Shown one piece after another: positions 30,477 to 41,100 of a stretch of DNA of 64,000 bases (positions are counted from its first letter, which is position 1; each line of letters begins with the position of its first letter). The notes beneath the pieces were generated by a model, which searched no databases, was not told the DNA's origin, and worked only from the letters and a program-made list of their open reading frames with translations. Where the stretch lies: positions 3,701,716-3,765,715 of the forward strand of contig JASKMD010000025.1 in the NCBI GenBank assembly GCA_030144725.1, given 5' to 3'. The position numbers and the translations under genes were made by a program. This DNA comes from Haematococcus lacustris. Lineage: Eukaryota > Chlorophyta > Chlorophyceae > Chlamydomonadales > Haematococcaceae.

Positions 30477-33400
30477 TTAGGACAGCCCTGCTGCTTGAAG
30501 CTTGGCTGCGAGGGTGGCGATTTTTGCATCCTTCAGCCGCACCAGCTGCTCCAGCTTTCGTACCTTAGTCTCAAGGATCTGGGCAGGCAAGAACAACTGC
30601 CACGTGTCAGCTCACCAGTGCTTCAGCTTCAGCTGCCATCACCCTCGACAACACATGGCAATTGCAAACCAGTGGGGTTGTGGCATACAGCATCTCCAAC
30701 GGTTGCACTTGCACTTGTTGCAGTTTGCTGTCGTCGCTGCTTTGGCAAGAGCACAACAAAAGTACGAGGACGTGCATTCAGCACATGCATGCAGTGGGCA
30801 CCAGCTGGCATATGATTTAGCCTGACAGAGGCTAGGGCCGCACCTCATTGGTTTCCCTCATCTCCCGCAACGCCTCATCCCTTTCTGCCAGCACCTCAGG
30901 AGGCACCCCAGCCAAGGCCTGCAGCATGGCACCAGCTGGCCGTACTCAGTGGGGCAAGTGACGTCGTAGGCAGTAAGCACTGCTTGGTGATGACATTTTT
31001 GTGCCAAGGCATGGGAGGTGTATACCAGGAGATTGGCACATGCTGCAGGCCCAATGTGTGCCCTACCAGGCCCAATGTGTGCCCTACCAGGCCCATGACA
31101 ACTTAATATCCAACAGGTTGACAGCAAGGGTAGGTGGATGGTGGGTCAGCTGGCAAGACTGCTCCCTCGCAACAAACAAGTCCCCTTTGTCCACGACTTC
31201 TGGTCACTGCTTAGCACAGAATGGCCTGGCAAACCTGGACTGGTTTGCATGCCGCCCCTGTGTTGCTGATCAAGCCTGTGAGCAATGCACTATTTCACCA
31301 GCATTCGTCGCCCCACTCACTCTTCCATTGCTTGCGTGTCCAGGACCCATTGCTTGTGCTGCAGCTCTGTGCATTGCTGCCATGCTGTCAGCTCCTGCTG
31401 ACTGATGCACGTATGCCCCAGCCATAGCTACGGCAGGCCGCGGTTGGCCCTTGGGAGGAGAGGATGCCTGCGGTGCCCCAGGCAGTGACCCACTAGAAGA
31501 GACCCTGCAGCTCCAAGCAGACCCGTCAGGTGCGTGATGGTTGGATGGGTAGCACAGCAGAGCAACACAGCTGGCATGGACAACATCGAAGCTCAGCTGG
31601 CAGCATCAAGTCAGCAGGCCCAGCTGACAGCATTGGTGCACAGCAGGCACAGCCGGCAGCACTAAAGCAGCCCCATCTCACATCAACAGAATTGAGGCAC
31701 AGCAGTCACAGACACTGGTAGGGCAAGCACCACGCTGTTAGCTCTACCGCAGAACATGAGGCAGCGTCAGGGGTGGTGTGCTACCCACTGCCCCAGGGCT
31801 GGGAGCAGGAGGACCTGCCTGATGGGGAGCTGCAAGGCACTGAGGAGGTATGGCCAGGTAGTGGACCCTGGAGGAGGGAGACTCCTTGCAGGACACCATA
31901 CCCCTGCCCTGCCGCATGCGCCATGCGGTGCATGTATGCAGGGGCCTGGAGCAGTGGCAGCAGCCCCCCACCACACCCGTGGCAGGGCAGCCAAAGCGTG
32001 GCAGGCGTAGGGTAGGCCCTAGGGTCCTGACCTGCCCACCCCCCTTCACCCTCACCCCCTTGGCCAGGGCAGGGCTGCACTTCATCAAGGTGGACAGCAG
32101 GGTACTGCATGGGGTGTGCCAGCAGCTGGGGCTCACGCGGGAGACAGAGGATGAGTTCACAGCAGAGCCAGCCCGTAGCAACCATTGGGACAGGTGGTTC
32201 AGCACGAAGCAGCTGGCCAACCAGGGGTTTGAGTTCGAGAGAACGGTGGAGACTGATGGTGTCAGTGTGTGTGTGCACTACACCCGCCCCCTCCCAACCC
32301 CTCCTGCGCCACCCTCAGCAGCAGGCCCCTCCAGCAGCAACAGCAGCCCAGTGGCAGCCCCAGGTGCAGCAGCTGTAGCGGCCCATGAGTTGGGACTGCC
32401 CCGCATTGGCAAGGGCCTAGCCGAGCAGCGTGAGTTTGTGTTCAAGCCAGCCACTCAGATTGGGGTGGGCATCGACCCCGGCGTCACCCAGGCAGTCAGC
32501 GCAGCTCAGGGGTGTGGGATCCAGCGACAGGCCAGCTGCTGGCAGACCAGCTGCGCCGGTGGAAGCTGACCAAGGGCGAGGTCAAGCATGGCAGTGGCCT
32601 GAACAATGCCCGTCGTGACACTGAGAGGTGGCTGGCTCTGATCAAGCCCCACCTCCAGCACCTGGCAGCAGCAAGCTCAGCTGGCACCTCTCTGGTGGCC
32701 AACCTGAAGCACATCACCGTCACCCTGGCCACCTGGGATGCGGTGGGAGGTGTACCTAGACCCCAAGTGGGCACAGCAGCGGCTGAGGCTGTACGGGGCT
32801 CAGGACCGGACACTGGAGCAGTTCTTCAAGAAGGTGAGGGTGGATGGGAAAGAGGGAGGGTAAGGGACTGAAAGTTGGTGGATTGGTAGGAAGTAAGCAT
32901 GGTGCTGCCTGTGACATGCCTGTGACATGCCGGTGTCATGCCAACCATGTCAGCCACCATGTCAGCCACCATGTGTGTGCCTTGTGTGCATGGCTGCAGT
33001 TGGAGGAGGAGATGGCGGAGTTGTCCATAAAGCGCCATGGGCGTGCCAAGCAGCTGGTGGTGTTCTTTATAGCAGCTAGCATTGGCACCAGGGGTGGCTG
33101 GGGTGCTGATGCGGTGCTGCGGGCCTGCCGCAAGGTGGTGTGCAGGCCCAGGGGCACAGACCAGCGGCGGGGCAGGGTGGTGCTTGTGGATGAGCACCGC
33201 ACCACCCGGGTCAGCTCAGCAGTGAACGGCCAGCAGCCCTGTGAGAGGCAGCTGAACAAGCGCAGGGCCACCAGGCCTGCAAGCTGGAAGCCCCCAGCAG
33301 GGCAGGTGGAACCCCGCCTGCTGCGCCCAGCCTGGAGCCAGCAGCGTGACCAGCCGGTGCGGGGCCTGATGTGGTGCCCGGTAGTGGCCCCCCGCAAGCC

Positions 33401-35433
33401 CCCACAGGCCCAACGCAGCAGCCAGGAAGCCTCACAGCCTGCAGCCTCAGAGCCTGGGCCCAGCAGTCCCCTGCCAGCCAAGCGCACCAAGCGCACCAAG
33501 GCTGAGCAGCCAGCTGAGCCCACCCAGCCTACCAAGGGCAAGGGCAAGGCCCAGAGCAAGGCTGCCAAGGCAAAGCCAGCGCCACAGCCAGGCAGGTGGC
33601 TGGACAGGGACTGCAATGCAGCGCTGAACATGCAGCGGATTGGGGAGAGCAAGTGGCGGCCACTGGAGCTGTGCTGGTGGCCAGACCAGGGTGTTCTGCC
33701 AGCCAAGGGCAAGGAGTACCCTGGCCTGGGCTACAAGCGAGTGCGAGACAAGCCACCCAAGGCCCAGCACCAGCAGCCTGCTGAGGCACAGTAGTGTGTG
33801 CCCCCCCTTTGAGCTGTCATCAGCTTTCAATTAGTGCATGTTTTGTCATGCCAACTCTACGTCATAGCCCTGTCACAGGGGTCAGGCAATGCTGTAGGTG
33901 GCGACCATGACCATGTGTATACCATGTATAGGCCATGTGTATGCCATGTGTATGCCATGTGCATGGGAACTTCACACAGACAAAAACACCGTTTTGTAGT
34001 GGTCCACAATGAGTGTTCGACTGCAATGAAGGCTCAAGGTTGAGGGCCAAGGTGCTGTTAGCTCTACCGAAGCTCTACAAGGGTTAGCTCTACAAGGGTC
34101 CACAAGGGACAAGGGTTGAGAGGACCGCACTAGACCATCCAGGAGCAGGTTGATTCCAGTCTATTCTCATGGACAGCTGCTGCTGGACTTGCTCCAAGCT
34201 ACCCTGCAGGGTGCCTCACCCTACATGTCCATCTTCCTTGAACTGCTTGACCTTGATGCTGAGTAGTTTAAGGATGCGTTCGATGGCTCCAGGCTGCAGG
34301 CATCAGCATCGCATCGGCATCACCTCCCCCGGTCTGCAGCCGCCCCAGCCCCAAATCCAGAAGCAGCAGATATGGGATAGCAGGCTTAGGCAATACTGAC
34401 GGTACCTTGGTCACTTCTGGGAATGCTGTCTGCCTACCTGGCAGTTTGCAACCGCTTCAAAGTCGGCTTTGCTGACACTGAAGCCCAGGCGCTTGAACAC
34501 CCTCTGGTTAAGTGTGTTCCAGTTGTACATCTTTTGTGTGGTTGCATTGGCAGAGCTGCAGCAAAAGGCAACCAGGCAGGCATGCAGGCAGACCTACACA
34601 AAAAGCAGAGTCGCAGATGCTATCGAGTCATAACAGACTCGGCCGGGACAGCCCCACAATGTCAAAACATCGGTTAGTTTCACCAGCTGGCATGCACACC
34701 AGCATAAAGTGGCATGAAGTGTGACAGTAGAGGAGCCAAACTGTAGTGTAGCAGCTCATAGATGCTGACAGCAAGGTAGTTTTCAGTCACTAATTTGTCT
34801 AAGTCGCATGTCAAACACCACCTGCAACCTAGTCTGCCCTGCCCAAACAGCGCAGGCTGTGCTTGTGGACACAACCCAGCCTCGTTGCCCCTTACCCCTT
34901 GGTCACTCACTGTCCCAATGCCTAGCCTTGCCATAGCCACCAGAACAGCAACTCAAGGCCTAGCAGCTGGCACAGTATTCTATCAAGGCCCATCACGACC
35001 ATGCTGATGCGGATGTGCATTGTGACCAAAGCTTTGTCTTGGTATTCAAACTACAGATGGTGTCAAAAACTTGCTTAATGTGACTGCACTGGCTGCATGC
35101 ACACTAGCCATACTGCATACCTGTAATTGTGCAACTCTACCAGCTTGGGAAAATAATGATGGACAACTTCGGCCGTCAAGACTGCAAATCAGGGATGGAA
35201 CACGTGTATCATACATGGGTGAGGGGGAAGGACTTGTGTACTGTCCTGTCCGAACCTCCGTCGCTGAAGTCGCGAGCGATGTTTCTTTTGGGTCGGGAAA
35301 GAGGGATTTCGTCCACCTGCGGCCTAGCATCGGTTAGCGCTGACCACCACCATTTGAATAGCTGGTGAAGGCTTACCCAGGTGTACAATCCCTGCAGCTC
35401 CTGCTCGGTCACGTCAGACAAAGCCTCCGACAT
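30477..35433 (-). CDS. SPEF1: SPEF1/CLAMP, ciliary microtubule-bundling CH-domain protein
   Basis: Eight exons, minus strand: 35433-35377, 35316-35256, 35181-35121, 34555-34438, 34293-34220, 31504-31321, 30918-30844, 30578-30477. All junctions are GT-AG and in phase; 732 nt, 243 residues (human SPEF1 is about 236). The N-terminal CH domain shows LYTWVDEIPLSRPKRNIARD, VLTAEVVHHYFPKLVELHNY, TQKMYNWNTLNQRVFKRLGF and PGAIERILKLLSIKVKQFKE; a Ser/Pro/Ala linker follows; the C-terminal coiled coil is VLAERDEALREMRETNE-ILETKVRKLEQLVRLKDAKI. SPEF1 binds microtubules at the central apparatus of motile cilia, which implies a flagellate host. Intron 5 (31505-34219) is swollen by the antisense Fanzor element F3 (31750-34053). 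Confidence 0.92.
31892..33794 (+). pseudogene. Fanzor-like (TnpB-related) RNA-guided nuclease gene of F3, most complete copy
   Basis: Segments: KRGRRR; after a TTGGCCAGGGCAG acceptor (about 32070) LHFIKVDSRVLHGVCQQLGL, WDRWFSTKQLANQGFEFERT and VETDGVSVCVHYTRP, the TDG-V-S-V block seen before RuvC in Fanzors; EQREFVFKPATQIGVGIDPG (RuvC-I Asp); WDPATGQLLADQLRRWKL; LATWDAV...; donor AAG/GTGAGG (32830); acceptor GCTGCAG (about 33000); LEEEMAELSIKRHGRAKQLV; GRVVLVDEHRTTRVSSAVNG (RuvC-II Glu); PGRWLDRDCNAALNMQRIG (RuvC-III Asp); stop 33794. One base is lost at about 32502 and two at about 32742, so it cannot be read through. The zinc-finger cysteines usual after RuvC-II are mostly absent (only ...QQPC and GLMWC). 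Confidence 0.8.
33795..34053 (+). ncRNA. Candidate guide (omega/fRNA) scaffold in the 3' tail of F3
   Basis: Conserved non-coding tail directly after the nuclease stop. Hairpin H1 AGCTG-TCAT-CAGCT (33812-33825) and hairpin H2 GCATG-TTTTGT-CATGC (33836-33851), then CCAACTCTA, a third small stem CCCTGTCACAGGG, GGCAATGCTGTAGG. Equivalent tails follow F2 (26212-26250), F4, F5, F6, F7 and dB2; H2's stem is kept while its loop changes. In TnpB/Fanzor systems the scaffold lies at this place and the guide is the flanking host DNA. Function is inferred from position and conservation only. Confidence 0.4.
34700..34760. other. SPEF1 intron 3 sequence (no separate feature)
   Basis: Intron 3 (34556-35120) and intron 4 (34294-34437) hold no repeat or gene that I recognise. 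Confidence 0.5.
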
Positions 35434-35874
35434 TTTGCTATTTTGTGTGTTAAGTCTAATGTCTTGATGGACGGACGCCCAGTGCAATGCTCTGAACAAT
35501 TACGCCAAGCTCTTGGGCTGGCGGGCTGGCCTTCCTTGCCTTCTAGACTCACAAGCACCTCGGAATGTTCAGACTAAGGAGGTGTCAACGGAGGTATAGG
35601 CTGAGGGCGAGCTCAGTAAGTTTGAATCAGCTTGCATTCTATGTAACTGTCTCTTTTTCTTTCTGCAATATTGCGCTTTTGTCCTTCGTCGTGTCTGAAC
35701 GTGCTGGGTACTTTGGTGCTGGGTGCTCGGTATCTTACACAGGCAAGGGTATTTGCAGCAGTGTGGTAGTATGTTGGTCCAAAGGACCATAGCAGAGCTG
35801 ATGGCTTTGAGTTGCCTCAACTTAGTGTAAGAGTGGAAATGTTTACCTGGCAGTAAATTTGGCTGACTTGTCAG
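35434..35874. other. Upstream region of SPEF1
   Basis: Contains the SPEF1 promoter by position; no box can be named with confidence. The region ends at the left target duplication of Fanzor element F4. Confidence 0.4.
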
Positions 35875-35886
35875 GCTGTTAGCCGT

Positions 35887-37910
35887 CATTCTCCTTAAAC
35901 AAACCGCCCGTCACAAAGCCCATCGCGTGATGGCTAAGAAGTAGCGGAAGGGCATAGCCAAGCAAAAGAAGGGCTCGGCAAAGCCTCAGCAGGGCAGGTG
36001 GAACTCTTACCCACATATTCTGGTCACATGGTCGTGTTAGACACATGGCGGCCATCATGAAGGCGGGACACATGGCGGCCAGGGTGGGGTTCAGCAGCAG
36101 CAGCAGCGGCAGCCCATGCAGTGGGACCCCCCCGCATAGGCAAGGCCATAGTTGAGCGGCGTGAGTTCATGTTCGATCCAGCCACGCAGATTGGGGTGGG
36201 CATCGACCCCGGCGTCACCCAGGCAGTCAGTGCAGTCTCCGTAATAGCATCAGCTTCTCTTTACCAGTGCGTGGTGCGAGGCGCAGGCCTGGCACGATTG
36301 GCATGGCCAATGGCCGGAGTGACCCCAGGCAGTCAGGCAAATCCATGCATTGTTTGCTCATGCGGGCCGAGTATAGCGGGGAGTATGTGCATGAAGATTA
36401 CCAACCCCACCACCAGGAGTCAGGCCAGCTGGTAACTGACCAGCTCCGCCGTTGGAAGCTGACCAAGGGCCACGTGAAGCAGGCCAGTGGCCTGAACATT
36501 GCCCGCCGCGACACCCAGCAGTGGCTAGCACCCATCCATCCCCACCTCCAGCACTTGGCAGCAGCTAGCTCAGCCGGCACCTCCCTGATGGCCAACTTGA
36601 AGCACATCATAGTCACCCTGGCCACCTGGGATGCGGTGTGGGAGGTGTACCTGGACCCCAAGTGGGCACGGCAGCGGCTGAGGCTGTACGGAGCCCAGGA
36701 CCGCGCGCTGGAGCAGCTCTTCAAGAAGGTGAGGGTGGTTGTGTGGGAGGGAGGGTAAGGAAATGAGAGGTGGTGGGTTGGGCATGAAATGAGAGAGTCC
36801 TTGACTGTGTCATGCCTAACCTGGTGCCACCATGTCAGCCACCATGTGTGTGCCTTGTGTGCATGGTAGCAGTTAGGGAGGACATGGCGGAGGTGTCCAT
36901 GGAGCGCCATGGGCGTGCATGCTGCTAGCATTGGCACCAGGGGAGGCTGGGGTGCTGATGCGGTGTTGCGGGCCTGCTGCAAGATGGTGTGCAGGCCCAG
37001 GGGCACGGACCAGCTGCGGGGCAGGGTGGTGCTCGTGGATGAACTTTGGGGGTTGGCTTGTATCCACCCAAGCCCTACCTCCTTAGTGTACCAACTACTA
37101 CCACCCGGGTCAGCTCAGGAGTGAATGGCCAGCAGTCGTGTGAGGAGGAGCTGACCATGAGCAGTGTGAGCTGGTGGAACCCCGCCTGCTGCGCCCAGCC
37201 TGGAGCCAGCAGCACGACCAGCCTGTGCGGGGCCTGAAGTGGTGCCCGGTTGTGGCCCCCCGCAAGCACCCACAGGCCCCATGCAGCAGCCAGGCAGACA
37301 CACAGCCAGCAACCTCGAAGCCTGGGCCCAGCACTCCCCCGCCAGCCAAGCGCACCGAGGCTGAGCTGGCAGGTGAGCCCACCAAGGGCACAGGCAAGGC
37401 CCAGAGCAAGGCTGCCAAAGCCAAGCCAGCGCCGCAGCCAGGCAGGTGGCTGGACAGGGACTGCAATGCAGCGCTGAACATGCAGCGCACTGGGGAGAGC
37501 AGGTGGCAGCCACTGGAGATGTGCTATTGGCCAGAGCAGGGAGCTCTGCCAGCCAAGGGCAAGGAGTACCATGAGCATGGGTACAAGCGGCTGCGAGACA
37601 AGCCACCCAAGGCCCAGCAGCAGCAGCAGCGGCAGCCCGCTGTGGCACAGTAGTGTGTGCCCCTCTTTGTTGAGCTGTCATCAGCTTTTAATCAGCGCAT
37701 GCTTGTCATGCCAACTCTACACCATAGACCTCTCGCTCAGGGAATACTGTAGGTGGTAGGCACTCATGCTGCATGAGTCATGCACCATGTCCATGTGCAT
37801 TGGGTTTACTCCACACAGCCCATCTACACCATTAGAGTAGTCCCGCTATTGATCCCTAGTTGTCCCTAGTGATACGGCTCAAATGGAGGCCCTAGTGAGG
37901 GACAATGGGG
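35887..37910 (+). mobile_element. Fanzor element F4 (subfamily A) with 12-bp target duplication
   Basis: Flanked by GCTGTTAGCCGT (35875-35886) and GCTGTTAGTCGT (37911-37922), one mismatch. Starts with a leader resembling other Fanzor 5' regions (CCGCCCGTCACAAAGCCCAT), then the GACACATGGCGGCC pair, the nuclease pseudogene and the subfamily A tail ending GAGGGACAATGGGG. Confidence 0.75.
36118..37653 (+). pseudogene. Fanzor-like nuclease pseudogene of F4
   Basis: RuvC-I: GKAIVERREFMFDPATQIGV-GIDPG. Then (other frame) EYSGEYVHEDYQPHHQESGQ, LRRWKLTKGHVKQASGLNIA, TWDAVWEVYLDPKWARQRLR, donor AAG/GTGAGG at 36730. The RuvC-II motif is broken: after VVLVDE about 57 bp (ACTTTGGGGGTTGGC...) replace the HHTTR codons, and ~40 bp are deleted at about 37155. 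The C-terminal exon with RWLDRDCNAALNMQRTGESR is open to 37653. The variable linker has lost the SKRTK codons. Inactive. Confidence 0.8.
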
Positions 37911-38135
37911 GCTGTTAGTCGTATGAGCATCAAGCTGTCAGTGTTGAGGGGGGGCCCTATAAGTAGTGTGCGGAACTTACCATCAGGGATGGAATGGGAT
38001 TTGTAGTCATCAAGGGTGTGACCGGTGAAGCTTCAGCTGAGTTTGATCAGACCCAGGAAACACCCGTTCACATGTTTAGTCGGGATGTTAGAATATGAGA
38101 AGGGGCTAGCGCCATGTTCACTATCTAACACCAGC

Positions 38136-41100
38136 ATGCTTGGCGCTGGCGCTGCTCCATACAAGGCACAGAAGCTATGCGCCAGGCATCGAGCTATTTG
38201 TTGCGCCAGAACCTCCGATGTGGTGTTCCGCACCAGTTCCGGGGCTTGGCGAATACGGCCGTACCAGGAAAAGGACTTCGCGTCCCTGGTTCATCTACAA
38301 CACACCTCTTTCTACACCCCCCCACCGCTTGCTCCGCTAGAACAGCTGGCAAATGCGTCCTTTAGAGCCGAGGTGCGGTGCAAGACATTTTATCGACTGC
38401 ACAAGCTGCTGCCAGCTTGGAGCCACCCACGTCACCTTGATGTGCCACACGTCCTGCAGGGCAGCCCTGCTGCTCTGCTGCTTTGCTGCCTGGGGAGTGG
38501 GCAGATGGTTTCACACCAGCTTGACCTCCTTGGGGAGCGCAGGTGCTGGAGGGACTGCGGAAGAAGGAGCGGTCAGCACACCCAGACTCCTTTCAAATCC
38601 TAGTGGCAGTGAGTATGGCGTTGACTGTACTCAAACTTCCACTCACACTCAAGCTGTTGTAAAGCAGGTGGTAGGGACATTGTGGTTTGTTTGCTCTCAC
38701 CACCAGCTTGCCTACGCTATGCATAGTAGCGGCATCAACTCCACTCACACCTCACCAATCAACATGCTTCAGTGCTTGTGCAAATGCTCGCAGCATGGAC
38801 ACAAGCCTGTTAGTGGTGCCATGCATGAACCCTGCCCTACACCTGACTACCGTGGGCCCTGACCTGACCTGACCTTGCTTGACCTAACCCCACTCTCTAG
38901 GCGCTGCCTTGTGCAGGAGAGCTGGAGTGGAGGGGAGGAATTGTTTGTGCAGCCCACCCTACCAGCACCTCAAGATGGCAGTCCTGATGCTCCCAGCCTC
39001 GCCCCCAGCCCAAGCAACCCCATCCTTGCCAGCGATGGAGCAGCCAATGTCACAAGCATCGTCAGCACATCATCAGCGACCCACCAGCTGCACCCACCTT
39101 CCCAGACCCTGCCCACATTCCCCAGCCTGCCCACCGCCAACCACTCCCCTGCAAATCCCCGTCTCACAGGGCTGGTCACACTGGCACCAGGACTCCCCTC
39201 GTTGAGAACATGGCCTGGAGCAGCTGGGCAGCAGCTGGGCCCACTGCTCTGCTCTGGGCTATCGGAGCTGGTACAGCTCATGCAGCGGTCACTGGAGGTG
39301 ATACAGCAAGCGTTACTGCCAAGCCTGGGTAGGCCTCCACAGCTGCTGCCCACTCTCGCTGTAAGCGGGTGGCCCTGCTGGACAGCAGATGACTGGGGTG
39401 ACATTCTAAGCAGCGCCAGCAGCAGCAGCAGCAGTGCCACCGGCAGCAGTGTGAGCAGCTGGCCAGGGAGCATGCCCAGTAAAGGCCTGGAATGTCTGCA
39501 AGCAGCAGGGGTCAACTGCACAGCAGCTGTGCTGCTGGTGACAGGCATGAAGGGGAGCAGCAGACAAGTCAAGGTGGCTGCAGCCAGTGGGGAGGGAGGA
39601 GACTGGGTGCCAGCAGGACATGAGGCAGCGTCAGGGGTGGTGTGCTACCCACTGCCTCAGGGCTGGGAGCAGGAGAACCTGCCTGATGGGGAGCTGCAAG
39701 GCACTCTGGAGGTATGGCCAGGTAGTGGTGCAGCAGCAGGGGTGCAGGCATGCAGGCGGAGGGGCAGGATAGGAGACTGCTGGTGGGGAAGGCAGGCAGG
39801 CTGGCAAGCAGGCAGACAGGCAGGCAGAGGGGGTGGAGTGGGAGTGCACGCTGGAAGTCGGCCTGGAAGGGGTCAGAGGCCATCTTGGGCAAATGTGCTA
39901 TGCTGAATGATGAATGATGATGATATGATATCAGCTCCCTTCGAGGCGACCATGACCATGTGTATGCCATGTTTAGGCCATGTGCATGCCATGTGATGGG
40001 AACTCCACACAGACAAAACACTGGTTTGTAGTGGTCCACAATTAGTGTGTTCGACTGCAATGAAGGCTCAAGGTTGAGGGCCAAGGTGCTGGAAGTCGGC
40101 CAATGCCCTGTTACCACCAAGACAGACACAGTCGTGGTCATGCATCACTTGGGTTCGACCATCCTTTATCTGCTGCATCAGCGCATGCCGCCATGCATAG
40201 CAAGGATTTGGTGTGCTGGCTGGCAGTGACGAAGCTCAGATTAATCCCATGCGTGCCCAGAGATGCCAAGCTACTGCCCATGACACCTGCCGTGCGTAAA
40301 CATGCATGCATGCATGCAGCATGCACATAGCAGGGTGTAGCAAGGTCCACATAGTGTCGGGCATCCATGCAGCACTCCATGCATGCATGCAGGTCACACT
40401 CATGCAAGACCGTGAGGTGCTGCGGAGCCTTGGCCCTGGGGCCTTTGAGTACGCATACATCAGCAGCATGGCAGTGGCTCCTGGTGAGGCCCCACACACA
40501 CCACCCCGGCCCTGCTGGCCCTGCTGGGCATGGCATTGGGTGCGGCATTGTCGGCTGCTGGCCAGGGGGTGAACGCTGCACAGCTGCAGCGGGTGTTGGC
40601 ACGGCAACACAGGGCAACACAGGGCAAAGACATTAGGTGAGGGCGGTGTGCACTGGGAGGCGTGGGCTGAGGCAACATGTAGTTTGAAGGGATGAGGGTG
40701 CAGCCTGCAGCGACAGTATTAGGATGACCCAGCCCTGGTTACCCCTGACTGCCCCTGGCTGCCCTAGACTGCCCCAAAATGCTCATACCGTCCCAGACCA
40801 CCCCAGAATGCTCCTGGCTGCCCCTGGCTGCCCCTGGCTGCCCCTGACTGCAGCTGTACGGCGCAGAGGCCTGGCCCAGGCCCTCCTGCTGGCTGCTCAG
40901 CAGCAGGCACTGCTATGGTCGCAGCATCACCTCTTATTGCATGTGTACGATGACAACCTGCCAGCAGTAAAGCTGTACCTCAAGCACGGCTTCAAGCAGA
41001 TCGCAGCTGACCCGTCATGGTGAGTCAGTCTAGGCAGCCTGACAAGCACTGCATGGAGCAGGTGGCCTCCAACTGACCTTGGCTGACTCAGCATAGTCTT

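Larger units (their letters stand above)
31750..34053 (+). mobile_element. Fanzor element F3 (subfamily B) with 16-bp target duplication
   Basis: Bounded by perfect direct repeats GCTGTTAGCTCTACCG (31734-31749 and 34054-34069). The first ~120 bp (31750-31872) match exon 3 and the start of intron 3 of the GNAT gene (39615-39735), so the 5' end is chimeric. Then come the nuclease gene, its 3' tail with two hairpins, CATGTGTATG repeats and the end GGGCCAAGGT. It lies in SPEF1 intron 5, opposite in orientation. Confidence 0.85.

Noticed and set aside
31892..33794. Bacterial TnpB or IS607/IS605 contamination
   Set aside because: The copies have GT-AG introns, algal composition and lie within introns of eukaryotic genes.
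36121..36435. Short intact protein carrying only RuvC-I
   Set aside because: It is the frame-interrupted 5' piece of F4; homologous F3 shows the reading should continue into the WDPATG/QLRRWKL segment.
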